Part shown: positions 19,396 through 27,510 of the stretch, piece by piece | Numbering within the stretch: the first letter of the stretch is position 1 | Layout: each line of letters begins with the position of its first letter | NCBI GenBank assembly: GCA_009702965.1 | Contig: WLHB01000003.1 | Coordinates: 1 to 64,000, forward strand | DNA: 64,000 bases | Direction: 5' to 3' | Origin: Actinomycetota bacterium | Lineage (GTDB): Bacteria; Actinomycetota; Actinomycetes; Nanopelagicales; Nanopelagicaceae | The notes under the pieces: model-generated | The model's database searches: none | The model's input: the letters and a program-made list of their open reading frames with translations, nothing else | Told to the model about the DNA's origin: nothing | Translations under genes and position numbers: made by a program

Positions 19396-20220
19396 ATGAA
19401 ACTCATGTTCTCAAAGACATTCTTCCGAGCAGTACTGATCTTTAATGCATTTGCGATTTTGATTCCAGTTCTCTTCATCTTTAACTCAAGCCTTCGCGAA
19501 ACAAGTGATTTCGCATTGACTCCATTTAAATTGGCGACAGATCCAGCGTGGAGTAACTTCGCTTCAGTGTGGCAAGATGGAGATTTTGCGATTTATCTTA
19601 AGAATTCACTTATCGTCACCGGCGGATCTCTCATCCTGATAATCATCTGTGCCTTAGGCGCAGGCTTTGTGCTCGGCCGTTATGAATTTAGAGGCCACAG
19701 TTTGATCATGGCATTTGTTCTTTCAGGCATGCTCATCCCTGCCAAACTTGCAATCCTGCCCCTCTTTATTCAACTCAAGTGGATGAACTTGTTAGATTCA
19801 CATCTTGGTTTGATTTTGGTCTATGCGGCAGGAGCGCTGCCAGCGGCGATATTTATCATGAGCGGTTTTTTTAGAACCTTGCCAGCAGATCTAGATAATG
19901 CAGCTCGCATCGATGGTGCATCTGAATTCCAATTGCTGCGCCGAGTCTTGATGCCATTAGTACGTCCAGGAATGGCTATCGTGGCAATCTATTCGGCGAT
20001 TCCGATCTGGAATGACTTCTTCTTGCCTCTGGTATTTCTCCAAGATCCAGAGAAGAAGACGATCATGCAGGGGCTCACAATGTTCTTTGGACAGTACTCA
20101 TCACAATGGGGAGTCCTCTTTGCAGGCCTAACGATGGCGGCTCTACCTTTGATCGTTCTCTACCTTGTTCTATCTGAGCAATTCATTAAGGGACTTACTG
20201 CAGGCGCTGTGAAAGGCTAG
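19396..20220 (+). CDS. Sugar ABC transporter permease, MalG type
   Basis: DNAARIDGASEFQLLRRVLMPLVRPGM EAA motif; polytopic. Confidence 0.92.
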   Translation: MKLMFSKTFFRAVLIFNAFAILIPVLFIFNSSLRETSDFALTPFKLATDPAWSNFASVWQDGDFAIYLKNSLIVTGGSLILIIICALGAGFVLGRYEFRGHSLIMAFVLSGMLIPAKLAILPLFIQLKWMNLLDSHLGLILVYAAGALPAAIFIMSGFFRTLPADLDNAARIDGASEFQLLRRVLMPLVRPGMAIVAIYSAIPIWNDFFLPLVFLQDPEKKTIMQGLTMFFGQYSSQWGVLFAGLTMAALPLIVLYLVLSEQFIKGLTAGAVKG

Positions 20221-20224
20221 CCCC

Positions 20225-21106
20225 ATGTACTTTTTGGGGATCGATGCTGGAGCATCTGCAACACAGTGGGTTCTCCATGATGGCAACGAGATAGTTGCTC
20301 GCGGAACTGCCGGTCCGATTGATGGGCATATCTCACGTCCTGAATCTCGAACACGAATGCAGTCCACCTTGATGCAGATTGCTAGTGAATGTAAATCTGA
20401 CGTTACTGCGATCACTATCGGACTTACCGGCATTGCAGAGACAGATAAAGAACGTGCAGAGACTCTTCAGATTATTGGTGGCATCTTCCCTGGAGCAACT
20501 CTTGAGTTACTCAGTGATATTCATCTTGCCTACCGTGTTCACTTTGGTAGAAAAACTGGCGTGCTTCTTTACGCCGGAACTGGCGCGGTTGCCTGCACAA
20601 AGATAAATGATGAGTTAGTTCGAGTAGGTGGCTGGGGTTATCTGCTTGGTGATGAAGGTGCAGGATATTGGATTGGTCGCGAAGCAATTAGAGCGTTGAT
20701 GATTTATGTCGATAGATCTGAAAAGCCAGCACCGGGTTCACTCGAAGATGATGTTGCAAAGACAATAGAGGGCAGTACATGGGCTGATGTAAAGCAATTT
20801 GTCTATGGAAACAACCGGAGCGAGATCGCAGCGCTGGCACAGATTGTCTTTGGTCATCAGAGTCAAGAGAGCGCGATAAAAATCCTTGAGTCAGCTGCAA
20901 AGCATTTAGCTGAACTTGTAAATCGCGTGGATGAGATCACAGGCGATATTTCATTACCAGTCACATTTACCGGAGGAACTTCACGTGGTGAAGGCCCACT
21001 TAATAACTATTTGATGCAGCACTTGGCGGGACGTATAACAATCTCGCATCGAGATATCGCCGAAGGTGCAGCGCTATTGGCTAAGGAAGCTTCTTCCCAG
21101 GGTTAA
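20225..21106 (+). CDS. BadF/BadG/BcrA/BcrD-type ATPase, probable N-acetylglucosamine/N-acetylmuramic acid kinase
   Basis: MYFLGIDAGASATQWVLHDG, LYAGTGAVACT, GGWGYLLGDEGAGYWIGREAIR. Confidence 0.8.
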   Translation: MYFLGIDAGASATQWVLHDGNEIVARGTAGPIDGHISRPESRTRMQSTLMQIASECKSDVTAITIGLTGIAETDKERAETLQIIGGIFPGATLELLSDIHLAYRVHFGRKTGVLLYAGTGAVACTKINDELVRVGGWGYLLGDEGAGYWIGREAIRALMIYVDRSEKPAPGSLEDDVAKTIEGSTWADVKQFVYGNNRSEIAALAQIVFGHQSQESAIKILESAAKHLAELVNRVDEITGDISLPVTFTGGTSRGEGPLNNYLMQHLAGRITISHRDIAEGAALLAKEASSQG

Positions 21107-22433
21107 GAATTCCCTTTGGATCAAATGCTTTCTTAATCGCACGTTGCAGTTCGATGACAGCGGGTGAAAGCTCATTGGCTGCAAAACCTTGTTTGATTGA
21201 GCCGATTCCATGTTCGCCCGATGCGGTTCCACCGAGTGATTGCGCGATCTCAACAATTTCGCCAAATGCTGCAATTGCACGCTCTTGCGCCTTGAGATCC
21301 CCATGGTCGTGAACGATTGTGGGGTGCATATTTCCATCACCAGCGTGGCCAAAGATACCGATGGTGAGGTCATACTTTGTAGAGAGCGCTTCTACTCGTT
21401 CAACTAATTCGGCGATCTTGGAAATCGGTACTGCGACATCATCAAGCAGTGTGGCACCGAGGCGCTCAAGTGCTGGGTAGGCGAGTTTGCGAACACGAAT
21501 GAATTCAACGGCATCTGCTGCTTCAGTGGATGCAGCGCCATCGATCATCTCAAAACTTTGACAGAGTGTGAGTACTTCATCTGCACGATCTTGATCTTCA
21601 TCTAATTGCATTAATAGAACTGATCCTGCAATTTCAAATCCCAATGGATGCCATGCCTCAACTGCTTTTAGAGTTGTCTGATCAATGATTTCTAGCATGG
21701 ATGGCTTAAATTTTAATAGGGCAGCAGCAGCGGCTGCAGCGCTCTTGATATGTGGAAAAGTTGCAATGATTGTGGCGGGTGTATCAGGGCGTACTGCCAA
21801 CCCAACAATAAGTTCAGTGATGATTCCAAGCGTTCCTTCTGAACCGATCATTAAACGGGTGAGATCAAGAGTAGTAACTGCTTTTTTCGTGGCGCTACCA
21901 AGGTTAACGATTTGGCCATCTGCCATGACAACGGTGAGTGCGCGAACGTGGGCGGATGTGACCCCGTATTTAACGCAGCACATTCCGCCGGCATTAGTTG
22001 CTGCGTTTCCGCCAATAGTTGACCAATCACGGCTTGCAGGATCTGGAAGATAGGCAAGACCCTTAAGCTCTGCCGCCTTATCTAAATCAAGATTAATCAC
22101 ACCTGCCTCAACGCGAGCAATCATATTTGTTTCATCAATTTCAATAATTGAATTCATCTTCTCAAGTGAGATAACTAGCGATGTTGAAGTCGCATTTGCT
22201 CCACCAGAGAGTCCGCTGCCCGCACCTCGTGCAACAACAGGAATATTGTGAGCATGTGCATATGCCACCGCCTTTGAAACTTCTTCTGTTGATTTTGCAA
22301 GAAGAACGAGCGCTGCGGGCTCATGCGGTGCAAAAGGTGCTTGATCTTTTGAGTATGACGCCGTGATTTCGGGATCTGAGATAAGTGATGCGTTCTCACC
22401 GAGCGCTGCTCTGAGTCCGCCGAGGTGATCCAT
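21081..22433 (-). CDS. FAD-linked oxidase (GlcD-like glycolate/lactate oxidase)
   Basis: VVARGAGSGLSGGA FAD-binding type 4, IIGSEGTLGIITE, GHAGDGNMHP, GEHGIGSIK. Confidence 0.88.
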   Translation of the reverse strand: MDHLGGLRAALGENASLISDPEITASYSKDQAPFAPHEPAALVLLAKSTEEVSKAVAYAHAHNIPVVARGAGSGLSGGANATSTSLVISLEKMNSIIEIDETNMIARVEAGVINLDLDKAAELKGLAYLPDPASRDWSTIGGNAATNAGGMCCVKYGVTSAHVRALTVVMADGQIVNLGSATKKAVTTLDLTRLMIGSEGTLGIITELIVGLAVRPDTPATIIATFPHIKSAAAAAAALLKFKPSMLEIIDQTTLKAVEAWHPLGFEIAGSVLLMQLDEDQDRADEVLTLCQSFEMIDGAASTEAADAVEFIRVRKLAYPALERLGATLLDDVAVPISKIAELVERVEALSTKYDLTIGIFGHAGDGNMHPTIVHDHGDLKAQERAIAAFGEIVEIAQSLGGTASGEHGIGSIKQGFAANELSPAVIELQRAIKKAFDPKGILNPGKKLP

Positions 22434-22453
22434 TTGAGAATTTTACCCTTAAA

Positions 22454-23308
22454 TCAATGATGTGGGAGCGAGAAGCGTTGCCCCTTCACGGATACAACAA
22501 GACCATCTTCTAATAGGGTGAGAAGCGCCTTCTCGACCTGTGATGGAACATCCCACAGAAGCATGATCTCTTTCTTCTGTAGCACAGGGTTTTCTCTCAA
22601 GGCTTGAACAATCACACCTCTGCATTGTCGATCAGTACCATGCCAGGTTTGTGTGCGTTTAGGTTGATCAGAGAGCGGATAGTCAAGACTGCGCCACTTA
22701 CATTGGCTGGCAAGGGGACATCGACCGCACTGTGGTTTTTTGGCGGTACAGATAAGAGCGCCAAGCTCCATTGTTGCAGCAGCCCAGATGTGTGCATCCC
22801 TTTCTGGAATTAACACTTCTCTTGCAACGCGCTCTGATTTTGTTGGTGCAGCCTTTGGAACTTCAACACCATCAATCACGCGCGAAAAAAGCCTTCTGAT
22901 ATTGATATCGAGCACGAGTGATCTGCCGTTAAATGCAAATGCGACAAGCGCTGCACTTGTGTATTCACCTATTCCTGGAAGTGCCCGTAACTCTTGCTCT
23001 GTCTTTGGAACTACACCGTGATACTGACTCGTAATAACTTTGGCGCATTCATGTAGCCGAAGTGCGCGTCGCGGATAGCCAAGGCGCCCCCATGCCGTAA
23101 TTATTTCGGCAGGAGTTGCGCGAGCAAGGGATGCGGCAGTTGGCCAACGTTTCATCCATTGAATGTAGATCGGAAGAACACGTGCAACAGGAGTTTGTTG
23201 CAACATGATTTCACTTACTAGAACTCCCCATGGATCGCTATCACGCCAAGGAAGATCGCGTTTATTCTCTTGATACCAAGTTAATACTGGCTGATGAAGA
23301 GATTTCAT
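22454..23308 (-). CDS. mutY: A/G-specific adenine glycosylase
   Basis: LPWRDSDPWGVLVSEIMLQQTPVARV, LPGIGEYTSAAL, 4Fe-4S CTAKKPQCGRCPLASQC. Confidence 0.92.
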   Translation of the reverse strand: MKSLHQPVLTWYQENKRDLPWRDSDPWGVLVSEIMLQQTPVARVLPIYIQWMKRWPTAASLARATPAEIITAWGRLGYPRRALRLHECAKVITSQYHGVVPKTEQELRALPGIGEYTSAALVAFAFNGRSLVLDINIRRLFSRVIDGVEVPKAAPTKSERVAREVLIPERDAHIWAAATMELGALICTAKKPQCGRCPLASQCKWRSLDYPLSDQPKRTQTWHGTDRQCRGVIVQALRENPVLQKKEIMLLWDVPSQVEKALLTLLEDGLVVSVKGQRFSLPHH

Positions 23309-24672
23309 TCCCCAGAGATCGCAACCCTTTTTAAACCTTGATCAAGGCGAGAGATTTCAATAATCTCCATGCCATCGATCTTTACATCACTGCCTGCGGG
23401 AACTAACGCCTTCTTAAATCCGAGTCGATACGCCTCAGCTAATCTGCGCGAAACTCCGCTTACTTTACGAATCTCGCCAGCAAGACCAACCTCACCGATT
23501 GCAACAAGATCAGGGGGGAGTGCCAGACCCTTAGCAGCCGATGCAACAGCAAGTGCCAGCGCTAAATCTGCAGCAGGCTCTGACATTTTCATACCGCCAA
23601 CAGTTGCTGCATAGACATCACGGCCACCAACTCGCACACCCGCGCGCAATTCAAGAACAGCCAAAGTCATTGAGGTACGGGCTGAATCAAGACCACTTGT
23701 TACACGGCGTGCATTTCCAAAATCACTTTCGCGACTAGCGCTCACCAACGCTTGAATTTCAGCGAGCAGTGGGCGACGCCCTTCGAGTGTGACGGTGACG
23801 CATGTTCCAGGAACTGGCTCGCTATGGCGTGAGGTGAAGAGACCGGTGGGATCAATCACTGATTCGATCCCAGTATCACTTAAATCAAAACAACCCACTT
23901 CATCACTTGCTCCGAAGCGATTTTTGATTGCACGAATGAGTCGCAATCGTGAATGGCGTTCTCCTTCAAATTGCAGAACAACATCAACGATATGTTCAAG
24001 CAGTCGCGGACCGGCAATCGAGCCATCCTTAGTGACATGTCCAACTAACAAGAGCGTGATATCGCGATCTTTACAGATGCGAATAAGCGCTCCGGCAACT
24101 TCACGCACCTGTGTTACTCCACCAGGTGCTCCATCGGCGGCAGAGCTTCCGATTGTCTGCACGCTATCGATAATGACAAGTGCGGGTTTAACTGCATCAA
24201 TATGAGCGATAACTGCGCCGAGATCAGTTTCAGATGCGAGAAAAAGTTGTGGATCAACTGCGTTGATACGTTCTGCGCGAAGACGAACCTGTGATGCTGA
24301 CTCTTCACCGCTAATGTAGAGAGCGCTCATTCCTTTAGAGGCAGTTTGTGCAGCAACTGAGAGGAGAAGAGTTGATTTTCCAACGCCGGGTTCACCTGCC
24401 AACAAAATTGCTGCACCAGGAACAAGACCGCCACCTAGTACGCGATCGAGTTCACTTACGCCGGTTTCGCGGGCGCGCGCGGAACTCAGATCGACATCGC
24501 CAATGGGTGTTGCTGCATGTGAAACAGTTCCTGCAACAAGTGAGAGTTTCTTCGGAGCAGCAACCTCTTCAACGCATCCCCACGCCTGGCATTCACCGCA
24601 GCGGCCTACCCACTTTTGGGATGTCCAACCGCATTCAGTGCAGCGGAATGGATCTTTCTCAACCTTGGCCAT
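23305..24672 (-). CDS. radA: DNA repair protein RadA
   Basis: N-terminal CTECGWTSQKWVGRCGEC zinc finger, GEPGVGKSTLLL, KNRFG motif. Confidence 0.95.
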   Translation of the reverse strand: MAKVEKDPFRCTECGWTSQKWVGRCGECQAWGCVEEVAAPKKLSLVAGTVSHAATPIGDVDLSSARARETGVSELDRVLGGGLVPGAAILLAGEPGVGKSTLLLSVAAQTASKGMSALYISGEESASQVRLRAERINAVDPQLFLASETDLGAVIAHIDAVKPALVIIDSVQTIGSSAADGAPGGVTQVREVAGALIRICKDRDITLLLVGHVTKDGSIAGPRLLEHIVDVVLQFEGERHSRLRLIRAIKNRFGASDEVGCFDLSDTGIESVIDPTGLFTSRHSEPVPGTCVTVTLEGRRPLLAEIQALVSASRESDFGNARRVTSGLDSARTSMTLAVLELRAGVRVGGRDVYAATVGGMKMSEPAADLALALAVASAAKGLALPPDLVAIGEVGLAGEIRKVSGVSRRLAEAYRLGFKKALVPAGSDVKIDGMEIIEISRLDQGLKRVAISGE

Positions 24673-24706
24673 GGAGTGAGCCTAAAGCAAAGGTATGACT
24701 CGCGCC

Positions 24707-25516
24707 TTACTTGCCGGCTTGAAGTGTTGCTGGATGCTGGATAACAAAGAGCGGAAGACTGCGGGCTTGAGCATCTTTGATACCCGCCATGCGTGCATCG
24801 CAGTGGCGCGCCAAAATCTCGTAGGCCTCTTCGCCCATAAGCGCCTTAAGTTCTGCGCGATTTGAGATGTAGACAGGTTCGCGACCGACGTGAGCTTCGG
24901 TATTACTTGTGCAATACCAATCAAAATCATCTCCACCATCGCCCCAACCAAGGCGCTCGTACTCACCAATTACAGTGATTGAATATTCGCGCTCGCCCAC
25001 TTCACGTTCTTCAAAGCTACGACGAAGTGGAAGCTGCCAACAGACATCTGGTTTAGTGTCTACAAAATGTTTATTCTCTTTTTCAGCCAAGTGATGAAGT
25101 ACGCAACCAAATGAACCTGTGAAACCTGGCGCCTCATAACCTTTACGGTTAAGAAAAATACACGCATCATTAACAGTTCTCGTCTTGCGCTCATCATCTT
25201 CATCTAAATCTGTTATTCGTAGAAGTCTGCCAGGCTTTTTTGGACGCGCCTCTTCATAAAACTGCCACATTTGCGGGGTCAGATAGGCAGCAGCGGCTTG
25301 CACGCGCTTCTCATCGTCCTCATCAGAGTACATCGCACCTTCAGTGCAACATCCATCATTTGGACGGTCTTTAAAGACACCCTGACAGCCATCGCCATAT
25401 ATGCAGGTCCAATTAGATGTGAGCCATGTCAAGTCACATTTAAAAATTCCTAATTCGTCGTTGGGATCGGCGAATTCGACCCAGTCGCGGGCAAAACCTG
25501 GTTTAACTTCAGACAT
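24707..25516 (-). CDS. Conserved-looking Cys-rich protein of unknown function (possibly metal/Fe-S binding)
   Basis: 269 aa; CIYGDGCQGVFKDRPNDGCC, GCVLHH, CDARM; 30 bp divergent from proC. Confidence 0.65.
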   Translation of the reverse strand: MSEVKPGFARDWVEFADPNDELGIFKCDLTWLTSNWTCIYGDGCQGVFKDRPNDGCCTEGAMYSDEDDEKRVQAAAAYLTPQMWQFYEEARPKKPGRLLRITDLDEDDERKTRTVNDACIFLNRKGYEAPGFTGSFGCVLHHLAEKENKHFVDTKPDVCWQLPLRRSFEEREVGEREYSITVIGEYERLGWGDGGDDFDWYCTSNTEAHVGREPVYISNRAELKALMGEEAYEILARHCDARMAGIKDAQARSLPLFVIQHPATLQAGK

Positions 25517-25546
25517 AGGTGCAGAGCCTACGCGTACTCTTTCGCT

Positions 25547-26350
25547 ATGGCTAATCAGCAGAAAGTGGCAGTTATCGGTGCCGGGGTAATGGGAGAGGGT
25601 TTAATCGCAGCCCTTGCCCTTGCAGGTGTTGCACCTTCACTGATTACAATCGTTGAAAAGCGAAGAGAACGTGTTGCTGAGTTAGTCACTAAATATGGTG
25701 TGATCTCAGAGACTCTCAATGAAGCTGTTGGAAGTAGTGATGTGATCCTGCTGGTCGTAAAGCCGCAAGATCTGCAAGAGCTACTTGTTGAAATTTCACC
25801 AGTAATCAATAAGAGCGCGCTAGTTATGAGTTTTGCGGCTGGAAAACGCATCGACTTCATCGCCAGCCACCTAGGAACCAAAAATCCGATAGTTCGCGTG
25901 ATGCCAAATACGCCGACATCGATCGGACTTGGGGCGGCTGGGTACTCATGTAGCGCTGGAGTCACAGCTGAACAAGAAGCATTCATCTCATCATTTCTTA
26001 GCGCGGCTGGAAAGGCGATTGAAATTGATGAATCGTTACAAGGGGCTGTGACGGCTACAAGCGGATCTGGGCCCGCATATTTCTTCGCATTCGTTGAAGC
26101 GATGGTTGATGGCGCTGTTGCACTAGGCCTGAGCCGAGAAGATGCAACAACGCTAACAATTCAAACAATCACGGGCTCTGCCGCACTCTTGGAGAGATCT
26201 GGAGATTCACCAACGACTCTGCGAGAGAAAGTCACAAGTCCAAATGGCACAACGGCTGCCGCGCTCGCATCATTTAGCGAAGATAAACTGGCAGAGATTG
26301 TTGCGCGCGCGATGAAAGCTGCACGTGATCGTGGTGAAGAATTAGCATGA
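25547..26350 (+). CDS. proC: Pyrroline-5-carboxylate reductase
   Basis: VAVIGAGVMGEGLIAAL, VRVMPNTPTSIGLG, TSGSGPAYFFAFVEAM. Confidence 0.94.
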   Translation: MANQQKVAVIGAGVMGEGLIAALALAGVAPSLITIVEKRRERVAELVTKYGVISETLNEAVGSSDVILLVVKPQDLQELLVEISPVINKSALVMSFAAGKRIDFIASHLGTKNPIVRVMPNTPTSIGLGAAGYSCSAGVTAEQEAFISSFLSAAGKAIEIDESLQGAVTATSGSGPAYFFAFVEAMVDGAVALGLSREDATTLTIQTITGSAALLERSGDSPTTLREKVTSPNGTTAAALASFSEDKLAEIVARAMKAARDRGEELA

Positions 26351-27510
26351 TCCGCAAAGCATTCATCCCCATTATTCTTGTAGCAACACTTGCTTCAACT
26401 CCTTTTTCAAGCGCTGCACCAAAATCAATTGCTTCAGTTGAGATAAGTAAAGTGTCGACAGTAATCGATCATGAAGGTGCAGTAATCAATAATCAGGGAA
26501 TAACTCTGTACTCCAATGAAGAGAAGAAAGTTTTAGTCACCTCACTTGATTTTACTGGTACAGAGAAATGGGCCCTTATTCTTGAGGAGCGCGCTGATCA
26601 GATTGCGATGGCTGCAACAACTGATAAAGATGGAAATATATGGCTGGCAGGGTTGATATCAGCCACTTCTGAGACAGTTTCTGCAACAACAGGTGCGGTC
26701 AATGTCGATAGCGTGATTGTTGAACCCGTGAATCCGATAAGAGCTGACCTCAACACATTAACGCTGTGGAAGATTTCTCCAGATGGTGTGCTCACTGCAA
26801 CCTTTACTGACTCGGCTACAGCGCCTTCACTGATTACCGCAATCTCTCACTCTTCCAACGGTATTTGGATTCTGGGAGACCGTGGTGCGGGAAGTATTCT
26901 TGTAAATGCAACACTCAATGGAAAGTTCTCTAAAGCGGTAACGATCGGTACCGCGAAGAGTTCACTCACATCAATTTTTCGAAATAGCGATGGCTCAGCC
27001 CAAATTTATGGTTCAAGTGCTGAATCTCTTGGCGGAAAAGCTCTCGTTGGTCGTAGAGATGGAATTCTTGCAAAGGTCAATAAATCTGGTTCGCTTACAA
27101 ATGTAGTTCGTAGCTCAGCTAACTCGGCCACACGCAATTGGCTCAGTGCAACGTCAACATACTTTCTCACTGGAGAAGTGAAAGCCGGTGGCAAATCAGA
27201 GAGTGCATTTACCAAATTCAACTCAAGTTTTGCACCAGTGTGGACTCTTCGTCTTCCTTCACAAACAAGTATTGCAGCGGCAAGCGGTCCAAATGGATCG
27301 CACTACGCACTCTTTAACTCAACATCGGCGATCCCACGTGTAACGGGGTGGAGGCCAACAACACCAACCTCGCTTGTACTTCGCTTTGACGCCAAGGGCG
27401 TGATCACCCAAGCGCTGCGAGCAAATCAAGTGAAAACAGTTCGGGCGATGGCCCATGTGAGTGGAGTTGGCTTAGTGATAGTAAGTGCGTCAGGAATTTT
27501 TAAAGGTTAA
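26347..27510 (+). CDS. Hypothetical secreted protein, possibly beta-propeller-like
   Basis: Signal peptide MIRKAFIPIILVATLASTPFSSAA; repeated W/G-containing strands; ATGA overlap with proC. Confidence 0.6.
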   Translation: MIRKAFIPIILVATLASTPFSSAAPKSIASVEISKVSTVIDHEGAVINNQGITLYSNEEKKVLVTSLDFTGTEKWALILEERADQIAMAATTDKDGNIWLAGLISATSETVSATTGAVNVDSVIVEPVNPIRADLNTLTLWKISPDGVLTATFTDSATAPSLITAISHSSNGIWILGDRGAGSILVNATLNGKFSKAVTIGTAKSSLTSIFRNSDGSAQIYGSSAESLGGKALVGRRDGILAKVNKSGSLTNVVRSSANSATRNWLSATSTYFLTGEVKAGGKSESAFTKFNSSFAPVWTLRLPSQTSIAAASGPNGSHYALFNSTSAIPRVTGWRPTTPTSLVLRFDAKGVITQALRANQVKTVRAMAHVSGVGLVIVSASGIFKG

